Origin: Strongylocentrotus purpuratus
Taxonomy: Eukaryota > Echinodermata > Echinoidea > Camarodonta > Strongylocentrotidae
DNA length: 64,000 nt
NCBI RefSeq assembly: GCF_000002235.5
Contig: NW_022145599.1
Location: forward strand, 3,975,677 to 4,039,676
Direction of reading: 5' to 3'
Below are positions 55,630 through 64,000 of the stretch, piece after piece; the first letter of the stretch is position 1; every line of letters starts with the position of its first letter. The notes under the pieces were generated by a model, which ran no database searches, was not told the DNA's origin, and saw only the letters and a program-made list of their open reading frames with translations. Made by a program: the position numbers and the translations under genes.

Positions 55630-56245
55630 AGTAGCGTACGCAGGATTTTTCAAGGGCCCGAGGGGGGTTAACATTTTTAAATCGGGCCGAAAATTTCGCA
55701 ATGACTCAGCCAGCCGGTGAATAAGCGGGGGGGGGGGGGTAAGAGGACACTTTTTTCTTTCTATTTTTTTTTTGTCTCGAAATTTGAAAAATTGACATTT
55801 TGTTCCGTTGGTTTTTTTTTTTAATAAAATAAAATAAAATTTAAAAAAAAAATCACAAAGGGGGGGGTTAACCCCCTAACCCCCCCCCCCCTGCAATAAA
55901 CCCTTTGTTTATTTCACTTCATTTTATGAAATAAAAGAAAAACATAATCTAGTGTTGCATTTAATAGATAAGGTTCAGGGGCGGATCTAGCTTTTTGCCA
56001 AGGGGGAGGGGGGTTGACCCAATGACGATTGGAGCATCATCCACGAGCCGCGAAGAGGCGAGGCAATTTTATTTGCTATTTTGAACCCCCGTCAGTAATG
56101 TTTTCTTGGTATCTACTAACATGCAGGGCATCGTCAACCAGTCGCGAGGCGAGGCGATTTTTTTTTTTTTTTGGTTGGGGAGGGGGGGGGGGCTATTTTG
56201 AACCCCAATAAGTGATGTTTTCCTGGCATAATACTGTTTGGGATC
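55630..56245. mobile_element. G-tract MITE remnants
   Basis: CAGGGGCGGATCTAGCTTTTTGC at 55976 is the left end of the same family as the element ending at 32674, and the interior CATCCACGAGCCGCGAAG also matches it. The matching right end was not found. Confidence 0.6.
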
Positions 56246-56374
56246 TGGACACATGATGGCATTTTTCTATGCACATCATTTTTCACTTGGCAGTGGGTAC
56301 CTGGCAATTGAACAATATACAATAAACACCACAACAGTTTTGTCTGATCTATGAATAAGTGAGTAATAGTATTA

Positions 56375-56735
56375 ACCTCCTCTCTTTATCTTTCTTACTC
56401 TTTTTCTCTGTCTCTCCCTTTCTCTCTTTCTCTCTCTCCCTCTCTCTCTCTTACTCTCTTTCTCTGTCTCTCAGTCTCTCTCCCTTTCTCTCTCTCTCTC
56501 TCTCTCTCTCTTACTCTCTTTCTCTGTCTCTCAGTCTCTCTCCCTTTCTCTCTCTCTCTCGCCCTCTGTCTCTCTCCCTTTCTCTCTTTCTCTCTCTCTC
56601 TTACTCTCTTTCTCTGTCTCTCAGTCTCTCTCCCTTTCTCTCTCTAACTCCCTCTCTGTCTCTCTCCCTTTCTCTCTCTCTCTCTCTCTCTCTCCCTCCC
56701 TCTCTCTCTCTCTCTCTCTCTCCCTTTCTCTCCCG
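56375..56735. repeat. (CT)n-rich compound microsatellite
   Basis: Long CT runs in higher-order units (CTTACTCTCTTTCTCTGTCT). Open on both strands as Ser/Leu or Arg/Glu repeats; not coding. Confidence 0.95.
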
Positions 56736-57015
56736 TAGACGTAAAGTATGCGGAAAATTGAACTTGTAATAAACTAAGCTTTTGGCTTTTAACATTCTTT
56801 ACATTATATCATCGAGGTGTCATAGTCAAGGAGTTTAAATAGACTTGGAAGCCGTCAAATGCCGTGCCAGAGCCTGTGCCAGAGCACTAGACGGGACTTG
56901 TGTAGTGACTCGATAAGAAGAAGAAGAATACTTGATGTGTTTATACTATAGATGCAAAGATCATGGTCTCTATTCAAAGTACAGCATTTCCATTACATTT
57001 TTTCTCCCCATTCAG

Positions 57016-57110
57016 GGTAGTAAGTGGGCACTCTGTAAAAGACGAAGCATGGGTGTGCCTGTACATGGCGACTGGCTGACGGTCCCAGAGGATTACAAAG
57101 CTTACATGAT
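57016..57110 (+). CDS. Orphan candidate exon, function unknown
   Basis: Acceptor TTTTTTCTCCCCATTCAG and donor AT/GTACGT enclose 95 bases, entering in phase 0 and leaving in phase 2. The frame reads GSKWALCKRRSMGVPVHGDW and then LTVPEDYKAYM, which looks like folded protein sequence. I do not recognise the family and found no partner exons. Confidence 0.35.
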
Positions 57111-59816
57111 GTACGTACATGTATGTGCGGAATAAAAATTGCATCAAATGATAATGGTAATACTGAGCAACATTAAAAAAGCACTTCGAAACAGAATTAT
57201 TCAGCGCTACACAAATGTAATATTAACAATTCATTATTATTATAAGAGGTAAACAAACTGACAGGTCAAGACGCCCTTTACAAAGTTCTAAGAAAGGGAG
57301 AACGCATGTTCGTCGAGAAACACACTCATATCATCGTCTACAAAATATATAAACTTCAAGAATTGATATTATTTTGACATGATATGATACCACCGTGAAT
57401 GAATAAACAATGGTGTATTATAATTGTAATGCAAAAACATTACATAAAATGATTACATAACTCAGACATGGAATATGATTCTAAAACAATTTGCACTTTT
57501 TAAAGAGGCGTATCAAGGGGGCGGAGTAAGTGCCATCGGTAACTCCCCCCCCCCCCCCCACTTATATATTATATTAACTTAGAATGTCATGTTTCAATAT
57601 TTCGACATCAATTTTGATTAATAGTATATAATTTAACATTGCACAGCAATTTTCCACCCCCTTCCCCTCCATCGGCCTCCACAAGCGATGGATGTTGGTA
57701 ATCCCACTGGGGGAAAACACAGGCTACGCCTTAAAGGTAATGCAAAATTTGGGGAAATTTTGAAAATTGGATGGATAATATCTTTGAACAAGCAACCGTA
57801 GCATTCTTTATTGCATTCATTCAATACAAATGAAAAATCATACATAACAAAATGTAAAGAAAGTTGTACAGCCCTCAGAAATACATAATATACTTAAATG
57901 CATAGTATATAATGTCTTCAAATTGATTATACTGAATGAATATTATAGATCAAAGCCTTCCCCTCCCCTCCCCATTCTTCTTCCCCCCAACAAACAACAA
58001 ACAACAGACACACAAACAAACAAAACAGACAAACAGAAAGAAGAGAAGAGAAGAGAGTGCGGTCAACTCCACACGATTGCGAACCCGGCGAACCCCTCCA
58101 TTCCTCATCCATTGTATGTTTCATTTCATACGGATGTGTGATACTTTCAAAATGTTCCCATTTTTATAGTGTAGTGTCAATGTATTTCGCTCGGTAGCAA
58201 ACTTTCTTTCTTCTTGTTTACTTTTAAGCAACTTTTCTCCCATTGCTTCAATATTTGGAAGCTTCATTTTCTCCCTACTAAGATCAAATATTTAATTAAT
58301 AAAACAACATAATTAATTATTTGCCTGTCTTCAGTTGTTTCCTCTAATCTAATGTGAGCTTCCTTCCAAATCATGTCTTTAAGACATGTCTTTACCATTT
58401 GCAGGTCCAAACAATGAAAAGGTTAAATTCAACGGCATTTGAAAGACAATATTATAATAATTTAGGACTTCCCTCAAAACGAAACGGCTTGAAAATGGCT
58501 ATTAGTGGGAACTTAACGACCATTAGTTGACGAATAGACTTAAGTGATTGCAATAACCTAAGTAATAGTCTAATTTTCAGACCCTTTTACCGAATGGTGT
58601 ACGTTTTGTGCTGCACAAAGATTCAATCAGTTTAAATTTGGCCATTAGAAGTAGTGGGTTATTGATGTAGACAAAATGCTTACGAACCTGTTACAGCTCA
58701 TTTTATGTATGCTATACCATTTAGCAAAAAAGATGTCAGTCAGTCACTCAATAGTGTATGACAGTGAAGTCTAGAAGGTAAATGGGTTTCCTTGCATAAT
58801 ATGTTTCAATTTCACAGATAGGACATACACGACATATTCATAATTCCTGCAAAGTTCTACAGAATTTGCTTTTGGCTGCAAAAACATGACGTCATAGTCC
58901 TCCGATGGTCATGTGATCGACGATGTCTGTGACGTGGTGATGGAAAAATTATATGGTAACTTTCGCACCTTTCTTCTTACGACACCCAAATCAGGTTAGC
59001 CAATAGGAAGGGACCTCACTGCATAGATTGATGGCATAATTTCCTACTACGTCACAAAGGTTCGTCACCTCTCGTCGTCCAATCATACCTTGTCGCAGCT
59101 GAAAACTGTCAAACGATGTGTTGAGCGCCACCTAACGATACAAACAACACAATAATGTCGTCTTGAATAGGGTTTCGAGTTCTGTGAGTGTTATCATGGA
59201 CCACGCGGACCTCAGGTCACTTCAGTTCATTTAACACATTCATCAAAAGCAAAGACATCAAAACGTCAAAATAATGAAGAAAAAACATATCCAATTAAAA
59301 GGCAAAAAGAAAACAAACATTAACAACGAAAACAACCTAGTATGGAAATGTTGGGTTATTAGCGAGAATACAGAAGTCTTATTAAAAGCTAATCCCCCTA
59401 TACAAAAAAAAAATACTTCACAAACATCGTGAAAGAGAACTTTTGTTTTAATGAACCAAACTAAAGTAAATTGATTTTTTTTCCTCTATGAAGAACAGGG
59501 CAATTATTTTCACGGTTCTGACTATATCAATGCAGCAGTATTTCCTTTTAAATATTTTGTTGCGTTTATTGTTCATGTTCATGTATGTACAACGTATTGA
59601 ACGCCACTTAAAAGTAAAACCATAGAATAGGACTCCTATTAAATACCATTAGTAGCAAAGCGTTTATGATAATTGGCATGAGCAGGAAGATTTATAAAAT
59701 AATTCCTGTCGTAAGGATAATTGTGATATATAAATTATATATTTGATACAGTTTTGAGAATGACAAGTTCAATTGAGCATAAGCATCATCAATAAAATAT
59801 TTGTTAACAAACTTAC
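57111..59816. other. No gene recognised
   Basis: AT-rich. A C-tract at 57546 and short low-complexity stretches only. Confidence 0.4.
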
Positions 59817-59942
59817 CAAATGAGACTTCAATACATTCAATGTCTGAATAGATGACTTGCCACTCGGAAAGTGAAACTGATCCAAAAAACAAGGGCTGTC
59901 GGTTTTCAAAAAATCTCGAGGTTTGTACACTGTAAGGTTCTG
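59817..59942 (-). CDS. Orphan candidate exon, function unknown
   Basis: On the - strand a pyrimidine tract and CTGCCCAG precede 126 bases followed by the strong donor TTG/GTAAGT. Read in phase 0 to 0 it gives 42 residues, NLTVYKPRDFLKTDSPCFLD and on to LNVLKSHL. A second frame is also open. No family recognised, no partner exons. Confidence 0.35.
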
Positions 59943-60149
59943 GGCAGGAGGAAAATAATATAAATGATAACCACAAAAAAACAATGAAACTCAAGAACCA
60001 TAGAAATAAAGTAATTTATATTCAGAGCAGCACTTGACAATGTATCCTGATAATATATTTATATTTCGAAATTATTTTGGCGGCATAATAATAATGTCCC
60101 AGTTTCCTCGTCATTACAAAAATGACAATGGAGTTTTTTCAGGAGGGTG

Positions 60150-60540
60150 ATGCTTATGATGATAACGGTGACAAAGACGACGACGAGGATGATGATGAGA
60201 ATAACGACAATGATGATGATGAGGATGATGATGATGATGATGATGAGGATGGTGACAATAATACAATGATGAGGGTGATGATAATGGGGACAGTGATGGG
60301 AATTACAATGATGACGAGGATGAGGATGATTACAATGATGATGATAATGATGAGAATGACGACAATGATAACAATGATGATGATGGTGACAATGATAACG
60401 ACGACGATAATGATGAGAATGACGACAATGATGAGGATGAGAATGACGACAATGATAAAAATGATGATGATGATGATAATGGTGGGGGTGACAATGATGG
60501 GAATTATGATGATGATGAGGATGAGGACAGATGGCGAGTG
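60150..60540. repeat. (GAT)n-rich microsatellite
   Basis: GAT, GAC and AAT triplets in irregular order. Forward frames give Asp- or Met/Thr-rich artefacts. Confidence 0.95.
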
Positions 60541-60639
60541 TGAAGATGAATAATAATGCTATCGATGGAGGTAATGGTGATTATAATATATAATCTAAGT
60601 CACTAATGTTTTGTTTTATGTTCAAATATGTGGGGAAAT

Positions 60640-60900
60640 ATGTAGCAGGAAATCATCCGGCCGGTGAATAAGCGGGGATTTGGGGTTGGGGTGGGGAGGG
60701 GGCGATTTTTTTTTTAAAATTCTAATTCTTTTTTTCTTTTTTTGCCAAGGGGGGAGGGGGGGCGCTTTAAATTTTAATTTTTTTTTTTAAGGTCAAATTT
60801 ACGTTACCATCTTATTTTTTCAACAGTTTTTTTTTTTTTGCTAGGGAGGCCCGGGCCCGTCACCCCCACCCCCTCCCCCCTGACCCGTGGATCCGCGTTT
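60640..60900. mobile_element. G-tract MITE remnant
   Basis: CGGCCGGTGAATAAGCGGGG recurs from 55710 (CCAGCCGGTGAATAAGCGGGG), and CGTGGATCCGCGTTTG resembles a MITE end. T-runs and C-runs fill the rest. Confidence 0.55.
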
Positions 60901-60959
60901 GACCCTCACCCCCAAGCCAATTCGAATTAATTCCTTGATTTGCTTCAAAGTATAATATC

Positions 60960-61510
60960 TGCCCCATCTCTTTTACATAAAACTTTTTATATTATGGGAT
61001 ACTTCAACCTTAATCCCCTGAAATGTAACAATTTTATGATAATATGCCTTAAAAACCTTGTGTACCCATAATCAAGAAACCCATCCGAATATTACAATAT
61101 TTTAACCTACCTTCTTAACTCCGGGATAATAAAAAGTGATATGTCTGATCACTTCCCTGTATTTGCATTCACTTCTACACCTCCCAATATATAGTACACT
61201 CTGCCCAAACAATGACCCGCAACTTTCAAAAAAAAAACATAAATATGTTCAGAGACTCCATGGATTAAAAATTTTCTTCTTCGCTCCACTAACAAAAATA
61301 ATCGTCTTTATTACTTAATTATATAAGAAAACAAATCCGAACGAATTGAACGAAAATACTCTATCTATCTTAACACCCTTACATCGTCGTTACGAGCAGC
61401 TAAAAAGAATTATTGATGATGCTAAGCGTACGTGGAAGGTCATAAATAATGTGCTTAACAATAAACCAAAATTACTATCCATTACTGAATCCAAAATACT
61501 GATGCCGATG
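60960..61510 (+). pseudogene. LINE endonuclease and linker fragment
   Basis: Broken frames read MGYFNLNPLKC (compare GDFN...), then SGIIKSDMSDHFPVFAF, the SDH active-site motif of APE-type endonucleases. After several stops comes LRRYEQLKRIIDDAKRTWKV, the helical linker before a reverse transcriptase. Strongly decayed. Confidence 0.7.
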
Positions 61511-61514
61511 ATTA

Positions 61515-62220
61515 CATTAGGATAATGATGATAGTGTTGACGATGATGAAGGTGGTGGTGTTGAGAAGGATAATGATGATAGTAATGATGATGAGGGTGG
61601 TGGTGTTGAGAAGGGTAATGATGATAGTGTTGACGATGATGAAGGTGGTGGTGTTGAGTAGGATAATGATGATAGTAATGATGATGATGAGGGTGGTGGT
61701 GTTGAGAAGGATAATGACGATAGTGATGATGATGAGGGTGGTAGTGTTGAGAAGGATAATGATGATAGTAATGATGATGAGGGTGGTGGTGTTGAGAAGG
61801 ATAATGATGATAGTGTTGATGATGATGAGGGTGGTGTTGAGAAGGAAAATGATGATAGTGTTGATGCTGATGAGGATGGTGGTGTTGAGAAGGATAGTGA
61901 TTAACATGTTAATGATGATGAAGGTGGTGGTGTTGAGAAGGATAATACTGAGAGTAATGATGATGATGAAGGTGGTGATGTTGAAAAGGATAATGATGAT
62001 AGTGTTGATGATGAGGATGGTGGTGTTAAAAAGGATAATGATGATAGTGTTGATGATGATAAGGGTGGTGGTGCGGAGAAGGATAATGATGATAGTGTTG
62101 ATGATGGGTGGTGGTGTTGAGAAAGATAACGATGATAGTGTTGATGATGATGAGCTTGGCGTTGAGAAGGATAATGATGATAGTGTTGATGATGAGGGCG
62201 GTGGTGCTGAGAAGGACATA
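61515..62220. repeat. 48-bp acidic-coding tandem repeat
   Basis: About 14 units of GATAATGATGATAGTGTTGA followed by a GATGATGAGGGTGGTGGTGTTGAGAAG-type half. The unit is 16 codons, so one frame reads DNDDSVDDDEGGGVEK in repeats, but length variants shift the frame. Open on both strands. It replaces or interrupts the LINE fragment. Confidence 0.93.
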
Positions 62221-62771
62221 CCTGTTTATGATGATGAACTACCCTTAACCCATTAATGGGTGTGAAATCCGAAAACGAGATGGTGATTACGCTGATCACT
62301 TCCTTTTCGCGTGTCGTACCATTTGACGTAGAGTCCTCTATCCTGTACACGTCTTCCAAGGAACTGCGAAATATCTGCGTGTGGGTACACACAACATGTC
62401 AAATATAATTGTGAATATTGATAAACTTTATTTCCAATTTTTTATCACACCACTTTTTGACGGTATGGTATTATTCAAAATCACAATACATACAAAAAAG
62501 AAAAAGACAAACAAACTCAAGAATATAGTATGACTGCATAGCCCACTCGGCTTTGTTAGTATGAGAACAAATCTTTCTCCTTACGGTTCAGTAAAATGTA
62601 GATTGTATCTTCTTAATGAATATAGAACAAGTATCATGTTTGTGGAAAAAACTCAGAAAACGAAATGGAATGAATTATAAAATCTCTAATTACTCGAGAT
62701 AGGGATTTAAACAAGTTGTTGTATAGCATTCAGCAAACTGATGTTAGTCAAGTAACATCCCTCAGGAAATA
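62221..62771. other. No gene recognised
   Basis: 62250-62400 stays open on both strands for about 50 codons without a family feature. The rest is AT-rich. Confidence 0.35.
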
Positions 62772-63343
62772 ATGATGATGTACGAGTGCCTCGTCTTGGT
62801 TTCGAAGAAACCCGGAAACCACGCGGAGCCACGCAAAGGTCGACAAGGAGGTGGTGTAGCTTTACTTGCCAAACATGGACTAGAACCTTATGTTGTAAGT
62901 GATATTATTGTGCCAGAGAATATTGGAGCAATATGGGTAATGTTACGACCACCACACTTACCGAGACAATTATCTTGTTTCATACTGTGTGTTCTTTATT
63001 TCCGCCGAAAAATCCAAATTGTTCTGATTATGTTGATCATATACTCATGACTGTGGATACTTTATATGTCAAGCACCCCGATGCAGGGATATCAATTTTA
63101 GGTGATTTCAATGATTTTAACTTTCGAGAAATCGTAAGAGATGATAGGTTTAAACAAGTAGTGGATAAACCCACGAGGGAATGTAACAAACTTGACAAGA
63201 TTTACACAAATTTTTCTGAATTTTATACGAATATTTTGCTCTTTCACCAATTGGCAAAAGTGACCACAACTTTATCATTTGGTCTCCTGATAATTTTGTT
63301 AAACAAACAACTAAAAAGAAAAACAAGATTGTACGTCCATTGA
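62772..63343 (+). pseudogene. LINE APE-type endonuclease, frameshifted
   Basis: RQGGGVALLAKHGLEPYVVS is the GGVAL core of CR1/Jockey-type endonucleases. After a frameshift follow GISILGDFNDFN (active-site GDFN) and LDKIYTNF. After another shift comes GKSDHNFIIW (SDH motif, about 63255). Confidence 0.88.
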
Positions 63344-63474
63344 AAGACAGTGGGGTACGCTTGTTTGGTCAGTGGTTAACTGCTCATACATGGGAGGAAG
63401 TTTTTCAAAACTCTGATTTAACGTATACTCTTCAAACTCACCTTGATTTATACTAGCCTACATGTGAAATAAAA

Positions 63475-63991
63475 TTGTGCAATACTGATAAACCATGGGT
63501 AACTCCACATTTAAAATCGCTTATCCGTGATAGACAAAACGCTTTTAAGAAAGGAAATAATTATCTTTGGAAACATTTACGCAATAAAGTTGCTGAAGCT
63601 ATATCTGTTGCTAAAAAGAATTATTACAATAATTATCGTATAAAAAGAGAAAAGTTGAATAATCTGTCTGCTTGGTACAAACATATTAAAATACTTACAA
63701 ATGGTAAATGTGACCCCGTTCCAATTACTATTCCTGGTATTGAATCACAAACACCTCATTGTTATAAAGAAACTGCTAATGCAATTAATAATTTGTTTGT
63801 GTCTATTGCCTCGGATCTTCCTCCCTTATATAGGAGGACTTTACCATGTTTTTTTTTTACCTTCAAAGTGCAATAGCCCAGAAATCAGTAACTGGGAAGT
63901 GTATTGTAAACTACGTAAAATACAATTTAAAAAGCATCCGTTAGTAATGATATACCGGTACGCATTATACGGGAATTTGCATGTGAATTGA
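63475..63991 (+). pseudogene. Same LINE: linker and start of the reverse transcriptase
   Basis: DKPWVTPHLKSLIRDRQNAF and KKNYYNNYRIKREKLNN are the usual linker between endonuclease and RT. A slip at the T-run at 63850 shifts the frame, and the sequence continues as LPSKCNSPEISNWEV, then NDIPVRIIREFACELSV of the RT fingers, before the window ends. Confidence 0.88.
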
Positions 63992-64000
63992 GTGTACCAT

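Noticed and set aside
60122..60553. Asp- or Met/Thr-rich frame
   Set aside because: Artefact of the (GAT)n microsatellite.
61512..62256. Frames of over 230 codons on both strands
   Set aside because: Both come from the 48-bp repeat; the frames conflict and no domain or splice context supports either.

Overview
This is a stretch of animal nuclear genome. It has AT-rich, low coding density, spliced genes with GT-AG introns, and very many transposon remnants. The gene content (an SLC16-type monocarboxylate transporter, a 17beta-HSD1/RDH8-type short-chain dehydrogenase, and small membrane proteins carrying one EGF or one ShK domain), the tRNA-derived SINEs and the swarm of G-tract hAT-like MITEs fit a marine invertebrate. 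I would guess an echinoderm or a close deuterostome relative, but the species cannot be fixed from the sequence alone.

Four spliced genes can be assembled, mostly from exons too short to stand out alone. (1) + strand, 7330-13188: a type II membrane protein with an EGF domain and a long Ser/Asp-rich 31-residue tandem repeat; its first exon was not found, and a single in-frame stop separates the repeat from 94 further open codons. (2) + strand, 18651-22765: a complete 98-residue protein with one ShK domain, whose last exon is a duplicate of the last exon of gene 1. (3) - strand, 31562-27812: a complete four-exon, 290-residue short-chain dehydrogenase. (4) - strand, 47324-37577: five exons giving 541 residues of a 12-TM monocarboxylate-transporter-like protein; the first exon lies further upstream and was not found. 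Genes 2 and 3 converge.

Layout. 1-1860: LINE reverse transcriptase remnant (- strand). 1860-7330: G-tract MITE debris and a 1.7-kb pyrimidine minisatellite. 7330-13473: gene 1, with piggyBac-like and hAT-like MITEs, a SINE and a foldback element in its introns. 13474-18650: decayed duplicate of the sequence that lies between genes 2 and 3, including an L1/Tx1-like LINE 3' end. 18651-27845: gene 2 and its 3' flank, carrying a 2.7-kb hAT-like element with a perfect 8-bp target duplication and a paralogous empty site at 15839. 27812-31562: gene 3. 31813-37400: MITEs, one of which holds a captured zinc-finger fragment, and duplicated AT-rich sequence. 37577-47324: gene 4 with a 1.4-kb foldback element (9-bp target duplication) in its intron. 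47325-60960: repeats, a 1.8-kb inverted-repeat element and two orphan candidate exons. 60960-64000: two LINE fragments separated by an acidic 48-bp tandem repeat.

The clearest biological story is a tandem duplication of a block containing the membrane-protein gene and the end of the dehydrogenase gene. The two gene copies then diverged: symmetrical phase-1 exons carry different extracellular domains (EGF versus ShK) in front of a shared last exon, which became a long phosphorylatable repeat in one copy and was cut short by a 4-bp insertion in the other.
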